Below, in pieces: positions 8,565-17,343 of a stretch of 64,000 bases of DNA; the stretch's first letter is position 1, and each line of letters starts with the position of its first letter. The notes beneath the pieces are model-generated. The model ran no database searches. It was not told the origin of the DNA and was given only the letters and a program-made list of their open reading frames with translations. This DNA comes from Leptothrix sp. (in: b-proteobacteria) (GTDB taxonomy: Bacteria > Pseudomonadota > Gammaproteobacteria > Burkholderiales > Burkholderiaceae_C): positions 1-64,000 of the forward strand of contig PNKD01000008.1 of assembly GCA_013822265.1 (NCBI GenBank). The letters are read 5' to 3'. A program made the position numbers and the translations under genes.

Positions 8565-11003
8565 ATGGATCATGGCCCGACCGACGGACAGCTGGGCAGT
8601 CCGTCCATGGTGACGGCCAACGGGCAGCTGGCCCGTTTCGAACTGCAGCGCGAACTGGGGCGCGGTGCCCAGGCGCGTGTCTGGCTGGCCCACGACCCGC
8701 GCCTGGAGCGCGAGGTGGCGCTCAAGCTGCTGGACCCCGATGCCGGCGCCGACGCCGTCAGCGTCTGGCTGCACGAGGCCCGTGCCGTCAGCCGGCTCGG
8801 CCACCCCAACATCGTGCCGGTGTTCGAGGCCGACGAGCACGAAGGCCAGCCCTACCTCGTCTTCGAGTACGTCGAGGGGCCGACGCTGGCGCAGGCGCGC
8901 CGCGGCAAGCCCCCGATGCCGGCCCGCGAGGCCGTGGCGCTGATGGTCGACGTGCTCGACGCATTGGCCGCCGCGCACGAGATGGGCATCGTGCATCGCG
9001 ACCTCAAGCCGTCGAACATCCTTCTCGGCCGCGACGGCCGGGCCCGCGTGATGGACTTCGGCATTGCCGCGCGCGTGGCGGTGCCCGAGCCTCTTCGTCG
9101 CGGCGCCCCCGCCGAGGCCGGCGACGGCCGCATCATGGGCACGCCGGGCTACATCTCGCCCGAGGCCGCCCGAGGCGAGGCGCCGGTGCCCGCGATGGAC
9201 GTCTTCGCTGCCGGCGCACTGCTGGGCGAACTGCTGGCCGGCGCGCCGCTGCTGCGCGAGACCGACCCCTGCCGAGCCGTCGAGCGTGTGAAGCGCGAGG
9301 ATCTGCGCCTGCCCGCCACGGCCAAGGTGGACGACACGCTGCGCGGCATCGTGCAGCGCGCCCTGACGCGCGACATTGCCTCGCGCTACGACAGCGCGCG
9401 CGCCATGCAGACGGCCCTGCGCGCCTGGCTGAACCCCGACGATGCCGCCGACCCCGACGCCGGCAGCAGCCACGCCACGCTCGAGTTCCTGTTGCGGCGC
9501 ATGCGCCACAAGACCGATTTCCCGGCACTGTCGTCCAGCGTCGTGCGCATTCAGCGGGTGGCAGCGTCGGAGACCGACAGCCTGCGCAAGCTGTCCGACG
9601 AGATCCTCAAGGACGTCTCGCTCACCAACAAGCTGCTGCGCATGGTCAACACGGCGCACTTCACGTCGGTGGCCGGAGAAGGCATAGGCACCGTCTCGCG
9701 CGCCGTGGCGCTGGTGGGCTTTGCGGGCATACGCAACATGGCCTTGTCGGTGGTGCTGCTGGAGCACATGACCGACAAGGCCCACGCCGGCGTGCTGAAG
9801 GAGGAGTTTCTGCGTGCCCTGATGGCCGGCGCCCTGGCCGAAGAGCTCACTAGCACGGCCCGCAAAGGCGAAGAGGCCTTTCTCGGGGCCATGTTCCAGA
9901 ACCTGGGCCGGCTGCTCACCGAGTGCTACCTGCCGGACGAAGCGGTGCAGATCAGGCAGGCGCTGGGCGCCGACCTCACTTCGCCCGCCTCGGCGGTGCG
10001 CCGTGAGGCGGTCGCCAGACGGGTGCTCGGGCTCAGCCTGGACGACCTGGGCGCCGGCGTGGCCGAGGCCTGGGGCCTGCCCGCCAGCCTGCGTAACGTG
10101 CTGCGCCTGCCCAGAGGCGACGCGCCGTCGCGGCCCGCCGAGCGCGGCATCGAGCGCCAGCGCTGGCTGGCACGCAGTGCCAACGCCATTGCCGACGCCA
10201 TGCTCGGCAGCGACGGCGACGCACAGGTCGCAGCGCTGCACCTCACGGCCGAGACCTACGCGCCTGCCCTCGGGCTGCAGGCACGCGACCTGGTTTCGGC
10301 CAGCTATGCCACACGGAACCACTTGAAGAGTCTGGCGCAAGCCCTGGGGGTGCATGTGGCTGCCGGGGCGCCGGCCCGGCGCCTGCTGGAAGCCACCCAC
10401 CTGCCGGGGCCCAGCCTGACCGGCGACGGCAGCGTGGTCGGCCCGGTCGACATCGCGACCATGCCGATGCCGCTGGAGCCCAGCGCTGCCCATGCCGCGA
10501 TGACGAAGGCACTGGACGAGGTGCGCATGGCCGTCGCCAGCCCGTCGATGCGGCTCGGCGACGTGCTGCCCAAGGTGCTGAACACGATGTACAGCGCGCT
10601 GGACTTCCGCCGGGTCGTGTTGTGCCTGCGCGAGGCCGGACACAAGCGGCTCAGCGGCCGCATCGGCCTCGGCCAGGGCGGCGCCGAAATCAGCGCGGCC
10701 TTCCGCATCCAACCCGACCTGAACGCCGTCGGCGACCTGTTCGCCTGGCTCACCGCCAAGGGGGCCGACCTGATGGTTCGTGACGCCGCTACCGTGGCGG
10801 CCCGCTTGCCGGCCTGGTACCGCCAACGCGTCAACGCACCCACTTTCCTGCTCCTGCCGCTGATGCTGAAGGGCCAGCCTATCGGCCTGATCTACGGTGA
10901 CAAGTCGGCTGCCGGCGCCATCGTGCTGGACGAGGACGAACTGGCGCTGCTGCGCGCCCTGCGCGACCAGGCGGCGCTGGCTTTCGCCAAGGGCCAAGCC
11001 TGA
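8565..11003 (+). CDS. Ser/Thr protein kinase-HDOD-GAF protein
   Basis: An 812-residue cytoplasmic protein with three modules. Residues about 24-290 are a complete Hanks-type kinase: glycine loop LGRGAQARVW, Lys54 in VALK, HRDLKPSN at 144-151, DFG at 164-166 and GTPGYISPEA. Residues about 300-530 are an HDOD domain (DEILKDVSLTNKLLRMVN, VALVGFAGIRNMAL). Residues about 640-810 resemble a GAF sensor domain. GGAT lies 8 nt before the ATG; an in-frame ATG at 8607 is an alternative. It shares domain order with the preceding pseudokinase-HDOD gene, so the pair looks like a duplication. Ligand and substrates are unknown. Confidence 0.85.
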   Translation: MDHGPTDGQLGSPSMVTANGQLARFELQRELGRGAQARVWLAHDPRLEREVALKLLDPDAGADAVSVWLHEARAVSRLGHPNIVPVFEADEHEGQPYLVFEYVEGPTLAQARRGKPPMPAREAVALMVDVLDALAAAHEMGIVHRDLKPSNILLGRDGRARVMDFGIAARVAVPEPLRRGAPAEAGDGRIMGTPGYISPEAARGEAPVPAMDVFAAGALLGELLAGAPLLRETDPCRAVERVKREDLRLPATAKVDDTLRGIVQRALTRDIASRYDSARAMQTALRAWLNPDDAADPDAGSSHATLEFLLRRMRHKTDFPALSSSVVRIQRVAASETDSLRKLSDEILKDVSLTNKLLRMVNTAHFTSVAGEGIGTVSRAVALVGFAGIRNMALSVVLLEHMTDKAHAGVLKEEFLRALMAGALAEELTSTARKGEEAFLGAMFQNLGRLLTECYLPDEAVQIRQALGADLTSPASAVRREAVARRVLGLSLDDLGAGVAEAWGLPASLRNVLRLPRGDAPSRPAERGIERQRWLARSANAIADAMLGSDGDAQVAALHLTAETYAPALGLQARDLVSASYATRNHLKSLAQALGVHVAAGAPARRLLEATHLPGPSLTGDGSVVGPVDIATMPMPLEPSAAHAAMTKALDEVRMAVASPSMRLGDVLPKVLNTMYSALDFRRVVLCLREAGHKRLSGRIGLGQGGAEISAAFRIQPDLNAVGDLFAWLTAKGADLMVRDAATVAARLPAWYRQRVNAPTFLLLPLMLKGQPIGLIYGDKSAAGAIVLDEDELALLRALRDQAALAFAKGQA

Positions 11004-11024
11004 GCACAGAAAGGCCGCGAGGGG

Positions 11025-11120
11025 TGCCGAGCCTGACCCCGGCACTGGTTGCAACGCTAAGGGCTGCTTGGTTCCCCACCTGACCCGGTTGGGCGCGCTT
11101 CCATGCGGGGAGGCCCGGCA
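11025..11120 (-). ncRNA. ffs: Signal recognition particle RNA, 4.5S type
   Basis: The minus strand carries the conserved SRP loop: GGTCAGGT, GG-GGAA-CC, then AAGCAGCC, within 11062-11085. This is the domain that binds Ffh. The ends pair as a long hairpin: GCCGGGCCT at 11111-11119 with AGGCTCGGC at 11026-11034 (one G-U), then CCCC with GGGG, and GCATGG with CCAGTGC. The molecule is about 96 nt, as expected for the short bacterial form. Ends are set from the pairing and could be off by a few bases. It lies between the kinase gene and the purM-like gene, near dnaX, where ffs is often found. Confidence 0.9.
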
Positions 11121-11126
11121 GGGTGG

Positions 11127-11132
11127 ATTCTA
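11127..11132 (-). promoter_or_regulatory. Candidate -10 box of the SRP RNA
   Basis: TAGAAT on the minus strand ends 6 nt before the predicted RNA 5' end, the normal -10 to start spacing. The surrounding CTTAGAATCCACC is identical to a sequence upstream of ileS near 23757. No clear -35 is visible. Confidence 0.6.
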
Positions 11133-11159
11133 AGCGAGCGCCGGCGCCCGCCGCGGGCC

Positions 11160-12275
11160 TCAGCGCAGCTGCAGCGAGTCGCCGCTGAACTGCACGCCCA
11201 GCGGCTCGATGTGCAGCGCCTTGGGCCCGGCTTCGACACGGCCGGCGTGCCACGCGGCGATGCCGCACGTGCGCGCCACGTCCACCGTGCGCGCGGCGTT
11301 CTCGGCGGCGACGAAGAGTGCGAAACCGGCACCCATGTTCAGCGTGCCGTAGGCCTCGGCGGCGTCGTGGCCGGCCTGTTGCTGGATGAAGCGCAGCACC
11401 GGCGGCACGGGCGGCACGGTGTGCACGCGGTAGGTCAACGCCTTGGGATGGCGCAGCAGCTTGCGCCAGCCGTGGCCGGTGATGTTGGCGGCGTAATGCA
11501 CCGGGATGCCGGCGGCCCACAGTGCCTCGGTCACCGGCGAGTACAGCGTGGTCGGCGCCAGCAGGGCCTGGCCATAACCCAGGCCGGGCTCGATCTCGGT
11601 CAGGTAGCCCTGCGGCAGCCGTTCTGCCAGCTTGCGCGCCAGGCTCAGGCCGTTGGCGTGGATGCCGCTGCTGGCCAGCAGCACGATGGCGTCTCCAGGC
11701 GCCAGCGCGTCGCCCAGGCTCAGCCGTGGCTTGGGGTTGACCAGGCCGGTGCAGGACGCGGCCAGGTCGATGCGCCCGTTCTCGACGATGCCGGCCAGTG
11801 CCGGCGTCTCGCCGCCGCCCCAGGCCACCTTGCAGGTGTCGCAGGCGGCCTTCCAGCCCTCGACCAGGGCGTGCGCGCGCTGCGCGTCGGTGAACCACTC
11901 GCTGCCACCGGCAGCCCAGTAGGCCTGCACCACCAACGGCGTGGCGCCGACGGTGATCAGGTCGTTGACGGCCATCGCTATGGTGTCCTGCGCAATGCCG
12001 GCAAACCAGCTCTTGCCGGTCAGGCGCTGCATGTCGTCGGCGACCAGGGTCTTGGTGCCCAGGCACTCGACGATGCTGGCGACGTAGAAGGGCCCGACAT
12101 CGACGACGTAGGCCGACTCGCCGCGCGACGCGGCCACTTCGCTGAAACCGTGGCCCGCCAGATGCGGCGCGGTGGCCGCGGCGGCGTGCTGCGCGGCCAC
12201 CTTCAGGGGGTCGATGAGGTCGTACTGGACGCCCGCCTGCTCGTAGCTCAGCGGGGTGGGGGCGGATGGGGTCAT
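11160..12275 (-). CDS. PurM-like AIR synthase family protein (divergent)
   Basis: A 371-residue protein of the PurM superfamily, whose best known member closes formylglycinamidine ribotide to aminoimidazole ribotide in purine synthesis. Family landmarks are present in altered form: SYEQAGV at the N-terminus, CLGTKTLVADD, DTIAMAVNDLITVGATPL, WGGGETPALAG and SSGIHANGLSLARK. Classical PurM has GVGTK, CVNDI(L/V) and GGETAEMPG, so this is a divergent branch. It may be the purine enzyme or a paralogue acting on a related substrate. The ATG at 12275 gives a typical N-terminus. A GATAAT box lies 6 nt upstream. It is divergent from dnaX. Confidence 0.8.
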   Translation of the reverse strand: MTPSAPTPLSYEQAGVQYDLIDPLKVAAQHAAAATAPHLAGHGFSEVAASRGESAYVVDVGPFYVASIVECLGTKTLVADDMQRLTGKSWFAGIAQDTIAMAVNDLITVGATPLVVQAYWAAGGSEWFTDAQRAHALVEGWKAACDTCKVAWGGGETPALAGIVENGRIDLAASCTGLVNPKPRLSLGDALAPGDAIVLLASSGIHANGLSLARKLAERLPQGYLTEIEPGLGYGQALLAPTTLYSPVTEALWAAGIPVHYAANITGHGWRKLLRHPKALTYRVHTVPPVPPVLRFIQQQAGHDAAEAYGTLNMGAGFALFVAAENAARTVDVARTCGIAAWHAGRVEAGPKALHIEPLGVQFSGDSLQLR

Positions 12276-12281
12276 GGGCGG

Positions 12282-12310
12282 ATTATCCCCGGGGGCCCGC
12301 CGCCTAGAAT
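12282..12310. promoter_or_regulatory. Divergent -10 boxes for purM-like and dnaX
   Basis: The 43-nt space between the two start codons holds GATAAT on the minus strand (12287 to 12282), 6 nt before the purM-like ATG. It also holds TAGAAT on the plus strand (12305-12310), 8 nt before the dnaX ATG. The spacing would put transcription starts at or next to the start codons, giving nearly leaderless messages. Confidence 0.5.
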
Positions 12311-12318
12311 CCGCGTCC

Positions 12319-14130
12319 ATGTCCTACGTCGTTCTCGCACGCAAGTACCGCCCCCGCAGCTTCGCGCAGATGGTGGGGCAGGGGCACGTCGTGCAGGCCC
12401 TGAGCAACGCGCTGACGCAGGGCCGGCTGCACCACGCCTATCTCTTCACCGGCACGCGCGGCATCGGCAAGACGACGGTCAGCCGCATCCTGGCCAAGAG
12501 CCTGAACTGCACCGGCCCCGACGGCAGCGGCGGCATCACCGCCGAGCCCTGCGGCGTGTGCCAGGCCTGCACCGAGATCGACGCCGACCGCTACCTCGAC
12601 TACATCGAAATGGACGCCGCCAGCAACGGCGGCAAGGACGAGATCAAGGACCTCATCGAGCGCGCCGCCTACAAGCCCGGCATGGGCCGCTTCAAGGTCT
12701 TCATGATCGACGAGGCCCACCAGCTCAGCAAGGACGCCTTCAACGCGCTGTTGAAGACGCTGGAAGAACCCCCCGACTACCTGAAGTTCGTGCTGGCCAC
12801 CACCGACCCCGAGAAGGTGCTGCCCACGGTGCTGAGCCGCTGCCTGCAGTTCAACCTGCGCCCGATGGCGCCGCAGACGGTGCGCGAGCACCTGCAGCGC
12901 GTGCTCGAGGCCGAAGGCGTGCCCGCCGACGCCGGTGCGCTGCGCCTGTTGGGCCGTGCGGCACGCGGCAGCATGCGCGACGGCCTGTCGCTCACCGACC
13001 AGGCCATCGCCTATGGCGGCGGGCGCCTGCAGGAAGACGTGGTGCGCACCATGCTCGGCAGTGTCGATCGCGGCCATGCGCGCAGGCTGGTGCAGGCCCT
13101 GGCCGCGCAGGACGGTGCTGCCGTGCTGGCCGCCGTCGACGCGCTGCGCGGCCTCGGCCTCAGCGCCGCCGGCACGCTGGAGGAGATGTCCACGCTGCTG
13201 CAGCAGATGGCAGTGCAGCAGGCCGTGCCCGGCGCGCTGGACGCGCAGGACCCCGACACCGAAGACGCCCGCGCGCTGGCCGACGTGATGGCCGCCGACG
13301 AGACGCAACTGCTCTACAGCATGGTGCTGCACGGCCGCGAAGAGCTCGGTCTGATGAGCGACGAGTACGGCGCACTGACCATGGTGCTGCTGCGCTTCCT
13401 GGCCTTTCCGGCGCAGGGCGGCGAAGGCCGGCCGCGTGCGGCGGCGCCGCGCGAGCCGGCCCGCGCGGCGCCGTTGCGCGCACCGCCGCCGCCGGCCATG
13501 ACACTGCCCGTGGTGCCGCTGCCGGTGACGCGTGCCGCGCCGGCACGCGCTGCTCCAGCCTCGGCTGCGGCGCCGTTCGTGGCGGCCCCGCCCGCCCCGC
13601 CCTGGGCGCTCGAGACGGCCGCACCCGCACCCGCACCCGCACCCGCACCCGCACCGGAACCGGAACCGGAACCCGCTCGGCCAGCCGAAGCCGCCGTGTC
13701 CGTGCCGGCGCCGTCTGCGCCCGCCGATGCAGCGCTGGGCGACCGCTGGTACGCGCTGGTCAAGCCCCTGTGCGAGGACGGTACGCTCGGTGCGTTGACC
13801 CGCGAGCTGGCCCTGCAAGGCGGCCTCGTGGGCATCGACGGCACGGCCGTGCCGCCCGTCTGGAGGCTGCGCGTCGAGCGCGACACCCTGCGCACGCCTG
13901 CGCTGCGCGACAAGCTCGCCGTCGTGCTGGCCGATGCCCTGGGCCATGCCGTGCAGCTGGAACTTGAGCCCGGGGTGCCCGAGGACACCCCCGCCCGTCG
14001 CGACGCCGCCGAGCGCCAGCGCCGCCAGGCGGCCGCCGAGGCCGCCATCCAGTCCGACCCGCTGGTGCGCGAGATGCTGGCGCAGTTCAAGACTGCCCGC
14101 ATCGTGCCCGGCTCGATCAAACCGCTCTAG
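12319..14130 (+). CDS. dnaX: DNA polymerase III subunits gamma/tau
   Basis: A 603-residue clamp-loader ATPase subunit. The N-terminal AAA+ part begins [15 protein letters not shown] and shows Walker A (GTRGIGKTT), the zinc-binding cysteines around EPCGVCQAC, Walker B (MIDEAHQLS) and the SRC arginine finger. Domain III follows, then a Pro/Ala-rich linker from about residue 370 to 470 containing a slippage-prone hexanucleotide tract, and a tau-type C-terminal region that would contact polymerase alpha and DnaB. No A-rich frameshift site such as E. coli uses to make gamma was seen. It is followed after 17 nt by ybaB, then recR, the standard operon. Confidence 0.96.
   Translation: MSYVVLARKYRPRSFAQMVGQGHVVQALSNALTQGRLHHAYLFTGTRGIGKTTVSRILAKSLNCTGPDGSGGITAEPCGVCQACTEIDADRYLDYIEMDAASNGGKDEIKDLIERAAYKPGMGRFKVFMIDEAHQLSKDAFNALLKTLEEPPDYLKFVLATTDPEKVLPTVLSRCLQFNLRPMAPQTVREHLQRVLEAEGVPADAGALRLLGRAARGSMRDGLSLTDQAIAYGGGRLQEDVVRTMLGSVDRGHARRLVQALAAQDGAAVLAAVDALRGLGLSAAGTLEEMSTLLQQMAVQQAVPGALDAQDPDTEDARALADVMAADETQLLYSMVLHGREELGLMSDEYGALTMVLLRFLAFPAQGGEGRPRAAAPREPARAAPLRAPPPPAMTLPVVPLPVTRAAPARAAPASAAAPFVAAPPAPPWALETAAPAPAPAPAPAPEPEPEPARPAEAAVSVPAPSAPADAALGDRWYALVKPLCEDGTLGALTRELALQGGLVGIDGTAVPPVWRLRVERDTLRTPALRDKLAVVLADALGHAVQLELEPGVPEDTPARRDAAERQRRQAAAEAAIQSDPLVREMLAQFKTARIVPGSIKPL
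13619..13672 (+). repeat. Hexanucleotide tract inside dnaX
   Basis: About five tandem copies of CCCGCA run into three copies of CCGGAA. They encode a Pro-Ala run followed by Pro-Glu pairs in the linker of DnaX. Copy-number change by slippage would stay in frame because the unit is 6 nt. Confidence 0.85.
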
Positions 14131-14147
14131 CAACTGAGGAACAGACC

Positions 14148-14474
14148 ATGATGAAGGGCCAACTCGCCGGCTTGATGAAGCAGGCCCAGGCGATGCAGGA
14201 CAACATGAAGAAGGCGCAGGACGAACTGGCGCTGATCGAGGTCGAGGGCCAGTCGGGCGCCGGCCTCGTGAAGGTCGTGATGACCTGCAAGCACGACGTC
14301 AAGCGCGTCACCATCGACCCCAGCCTGCTCGCCGAAGACAAGGACATGCTGGAAGACCTGGTGGCCGCCGCCTTCAACGCCGCCGTGCGCCGCGCCGAAG
14401 AGGTGAGCAGCGAGAAGATGGGCAAGCTGACGGCCGGCATGCCATTGCCTCCCGGGATGAAGTTCCCCTTCTGA
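14148..14474 (+). CDS. ybaB: Nucleoid-associated protein YbaB/EbfC
   Basis: A 108-residue small DNA-binding protein of the YbaB/EbfC family. It starts [17 protein letters not shown], has the conserved basic-helical N-terminus and the [13 protein letters not shown] strand, and ends in a Pro-rich [12 protein letters not shown] tail. GAGGA precedes the start. It sits between dnaX and recR, as in most proteobacteria. Confidence 0.95.
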   Translation: MMKGQLAGLMKQAQAMQDNMKKAQDELALIEVEGQSGAGLVKVVMTCKHDVKRVTIDPSLLAEDKDMLEDLVAAAFNAAVRRAEEVSSEKMGKLTAGMPLPPGMKFPF

Positions 14475-14487
14475 GGCTGTCACGGCA

Positions 14488-15075
14488 TTGGCTGAACCCG
14501 CCCTCGACGGCCTGGTCGATGCGCTGCGCCGCCTGCCCGGCGTGGGCGTGAAGTCGGCGCAGCGCATGGCCTTCCACCTGCTGCAGCACGACCGCGACGG
14601 TGCGCGCCGGCTGGCCACGGCGCTGGCCGATGCCGTGAAGCGCATGCGCCACTGCCAGCGCTGCCACACCTTTACCGAAGCCGAGGTCTGCAGCACCTGC
14701 AGGGACTCGCGGCGTGACGCGCGCCTGCTGTGCGTGGTGGAGACCCCGGCCGACCAGGCGGCGCTGGAGCGCAGCGGCAGCTACAAGGGCCTGTACTTCG
14801 TGCTCATGGGCCGCATCAGCCCGCTCGACGGCGTCGGCGCCGGCGACATCGGCGCCGAGCGGCTGCTCGAACGCGCCGCCGAGGCCGGCGTCGAAGAGGT
14901 CATCCTGGCCACCGGCTTCACCGCCGAGGGCGAGGTCACGGCGCATGCGCTGGCCGCGGCGTTGAAGGCGCGCGGGCTCAAGGTCACGCGGCTGGCGCGC
15001 GGCGTGCCGGCGGGCAGCGAGCTCGAGTACGTCGACCTCGGCACCATCGCCCACGCCATGGGCGACCGGCGCTGA
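14488..15075 (+). CDS. recR: Recombination protein RecR
   Basis: A 195-residue protein that acts with RecO and RecF to load RecA at gaps. It shows the N-terminal helix-hairpin-helix ([17 protein letters not shown]), the zinc finger [16 protein letters not shown], and the Toprim core with [12 protein letters not shown]. The start is TTG at 14488, 13 nt after ybaB, which gives the usual N-terminus. The last gene of the dnaX operon proper; the next gene begins only 5 nt later. Confidence 0.95.
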   Translation: MAEPALDGLVDALRRLPGVGVKSAQRMAFHLLQHDRDGARRLATALADAVKRMRHCQRCHTFTEAEVCSTCRDSRRDARLLCVVETPADQAALERSGSYKGLYFVLMGRISPLDGVGAGDIGAERLLERAAEAGVEEVILATGFTAEGEVTAHALAAALKARGLKVTRLARGVPAGSELEYVDLGTIAHAMGDRR

Positions 15076-15080
15076 GCACC

Positions 15081-16655
15081 TTGGCCGCGTGGCGCGCGCT
15101 GGCCCTGCTGGGGGCCTTGCTCGCCGCACCGTGGCTGGCCCATGCACAAGGCGCCTGGTTCGACGGCCCCCGTCCGGCCCCTGTGGCGCTGGAGGCCGTG
15201 GCCCTGCTGGCCGACGCCGCCAGCCACGGCCTGGACCCGGCCGACTACGGCGCCGGCCCCCTGCAGCGTGCCGTGCAAGCCGCCCGCCAGGGCCCGCCGC
15301 CCACGCCGGTACAGGTCGAACGCCTTGGCCTTGCGCTGGACGCGGCCGTGCAACGCTACCTGCAGCACCTGCACGGCGGGCGCGTCGACCCGCGCCAGGT
15401 GCACCAGCGTTTCAAACCCCCCGGGCGCAGCGCCTTCGATGCCGCCGGCGCGCTGCGTGCGGCGCTGGCCGCCGGCCGGCTGGCCGGCGCGGTGGCCAGC
15501 GCGGTGCCGCAGTTGCCGATCTACGACGCGCTGCGGCAGGCACTGGCGCGCTACCAGGAACTGTCGGACCACCCGGCCTGGCGGCAGGGCCTGCCGCCGC
15601 TGCCGCCGCCAGCTCGGCGTGGCGCCATGGCCGCGCTCGACCCCGGGCAGGCCTGGCCGGGACTGGCAGCTCTGGCGGCGCGACTGCACCTGCTGGGCGA
15701 CCTGCCACCTGCGGCCGTGGCGCCGTCATCCGCGTCCGTGCTCTACGACGGCGCGCTCGTCGAAGCCGTCAAGGCCTTCCAGCGCCGTCACGGCCTGGCC
15801 GTTGACGGCGTCATCGGCCGGGCCACCTGGGCCGCGCTGCAGGTCGGCCCGGCAAAGCGGGCGCGCCAGATCGAGCTGACACTGGAGCGCCTGCGCTGGA
15901 CGCCGCTGCTGCAGGGGCCGCGCATGGTGGTCATCAACGTGCCCGAGTTCGTGCTGCGCGCCTACGAGGTGCACGACGGGCAGGTGAGGGTGCGGCAGAC
16001 GATGAAGGTCATCGTCGGCCGCGCCTACCGCCATCGCACGCCGCTGTTCATCGAGCCGCTGCGGCGCATCGAATTCAGGCCCTTCTGGAACGTGCCGGCC
16101 GCCATCGCCCGCCAGGAACTCGTGCCGCAGCTGCGCCGCAGCCCGGGCCACTTCGAGGCCGCCGGCTACGAGGTCGTCGGCCCCGGCGGCACGGTGAGCA
16201 GCGCGCTGCGCCCCGGCTTGCTGGACGAGGTGCTGGCCGGCACGGCGCGCATCCGCCAGCGGCCGGGGCCGCACAACGCGCTGGGCGACGTCAAGTTCGT
16301 GTTTCCCAACGACGACGCGATCTACCTGCACCACACACCCGCCGTGGGCCTGTTCCAGCGCGACCGGCGCGACTTCAGCCACGGCTGCATCCGCGTCGAG
16401 CAGCCGGTGGCGCTGGCCGCGTTCGTGCTGGCGCGGCAGCCGGGCTGGGACGAAGCGCGCATCCGCGCCGCGATGGCGGCCGAGAATCCGTCGACGGTGA
16501 CCCTGGACGAACCCGTGCCGGTATTGATCGCCTATGGCACGGCGCTGGTCGCGCAGGGGCAGGAGCGCTTCTTCGACGATGTCTATGGCTATGATGATGT
16601 GCTCGACCGCGCCTTGCGCGCCAGACGCCTGCCGCCCCTGCCGGCCCCCTTCTGA
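15081..16655 (+). CDS. L,D-transpeptidase, YcbB/LdtD type
   Basis: A periplasmic enzyme that makes 3-3 cross-links in peptidoglycan. The protein of about 524 residues has an N-terminal signal-like segment (ALALLGALLAAPWLAHAQ), a scaffold region, a peptidoglycan-binding domain (VKAFQRRHGLAVDGVIGRATW) and a YkuD catalytic domain with HHTP and SHGCIRV, catalytic Cys at residue 436. The start is taken as TTG at 15081, just after recR, because no ATG or GTG in frame precedes the signal segment. The next gene begins 2 nt after the stop, matching the ycbB-ycbK pair of E. coli. Confidence 0.88.
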   Translation: MAAWRALALLGALLAAPWLAHAQGAWFDGPRPAPVALEAVALLADAASHGLDPADYGAGPLQRAVQAARQGPPPTPVQVERLGLALDAAVQRYLQHLHGGRVDPRQVHQRFKPPGRSAFDAAGALRAALAAGRLAGAVASAVPQLPIYDALRQALARYQELSDHPAWRQGLPPLPPPARRGAMAALDPGQAWPGLAALAARLHLLGDLPPAAVAPSSASVLYDGALVEAVKAFQRRHGLAVDGVIGRATWAALQVGPAKRARQIELTLERLRWTPLLQGPRMVVINVPEFVLRAYEVHDGQVRVRQTMKVIVGRAYRHRTPLFIEPLRRIEFRPFWNVPAAIARQELVPQLRRSPGHFEAAGYEVVGPGGTVSSALRPGLLDEVLAGTARIRQRPGPHNALGDVKFVFPNDDAIYLHHTPAVGLFQRDRRDFSHGCIRVEQPVALAAFVLARQPGWDEARIRAAMAAENPSTVTLDEPVPVLIAYGTALVAQGQERFFDDVYGYDDVLDRALRARRLPPLPAPF

Positions 16656-16657
16656 GC

Positions 16658-17245
16658 ATGAAGCCCCACACCGTCCACCGCCGCCACCTGCTGCGCAGCT
16701 GCGCCCGCGCGGCCGCACTGGCGCTGCCCGGCTGGCCCGCCGCGGGCTGGGCCGCTAACCCGGTGCCCCCCGTGGCTGCCCAGGCCGCCGAGCGCTCGCT
16801 GACGTTCAAGCACCTGCATACCCGCGAGCGCCTGACCCTGGTCTACGCCGAGGCCGACGCCTATCGCACGCCGGCGCTGCAGGCGCTGAACCACCTGCTG
16901 CGCGACCACTACACGGGCGATGCCGGCACCATGGACCCGGCGCTCTTCGACCTGCTGCACCGCGTACAGGCCAGCCTGGGCGGGCGGACGGCGGGGCAGG
17001 CCTGCTACGAGGTGATCTCGGGCTACCGCTGCCCGGCCACCAACCAGCACCTGCGGCAGGCCCGCGGTGGCGGCGTGGCCAGCCGCAGCCTGCACATGGA
17101 CGGCCGCGCCATCGACGTGCGGCTGGCCGGTGTGCCGCTGGCCGAACTGCGCGACGCCGCGCTGGCGCAGAAGTCCGGCGGCGTGGGCTACTACCCGCGC
17201 GACGGTTTCGTGCACCTGGACACCGGCCGCACGCGCCACTGGTAA
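16658..17245 (+). CDS. YcbK-like DUF882 peptidase (M15 fold)
   Basis: A 195-residue exported protein whose N-terminus MKPHTVHRRHLLRSCARAAA looks like a twin-arginine-type or Sec signal. The catalytic region resembles zinc D-Ala-D-Ala carboxypeptidases of the M15A fold: GYRCPATNQHL, SRSLHMDGRAIDVR with candidate metal ligands His and Asp, and GFVHLDTGRTRHW. Family function is peptidoglycan remodelling. Its tight coupling to the L,D-transpeptidase supports a cell-wall role. Confidence 0.85.
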   Translation: MKPHTVHRRHLLRSCARAAALALPGWPAAGWAANPVPPVAAQAAERSLTFKHLHTRERLTLVYAEADAYRTPALQALNHLLRDHYTGDAGTMDPALFDLLHRVQASLGGRTAGQACYEVISGYRCPATNQHLRQARGGGVASRSLHMDGRAIDVRLAGVPLAELRDAALAQKSGGVGYYPRDGFVHLDTGRTRHW

Positions 17246-17274
17246 GGCGCCTCTGACCAGACCCTTGCGCAGAT

Positions 17275-17341
17275 CCGGCTCTGCCGGGCTGCAGCAAGAG
17301 CCCCCTCGGGGGGTGGCGAGCGAAGTGAGCCTGGGGGCGCC
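17275..17341. repeat. Dispersed GC-rich repeat, copy 1
   Basis: Contains CCGGCTCTGCCGGGC, then the core CCCCCTCGGGGGG followed by GCGAGCGAAGTGAGC and CTGGGGGC. Related copies lie at 20050-20163, 32766-32853 and, inverted, 43473-43622. It fills the gap between two convergent genes and stops right before the DUF2189 stop codon. Confidence 0.8.
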
Positions 17342-17343
17342 AC

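Noticed and set aside
8364-11054. Minus-strand open frame of 896 codons opposite the kinase-HDOD gene
   Set aside because: Antisense shadow of a gene with clear kinase motifs; rich in His, Gln, Gly and Arg with no recognisable fold.
12319-14130. Programmed frameshift for the gamma form of DnaX
   Set aside because: No A AAA AAG-type slippery run was found in the gene.
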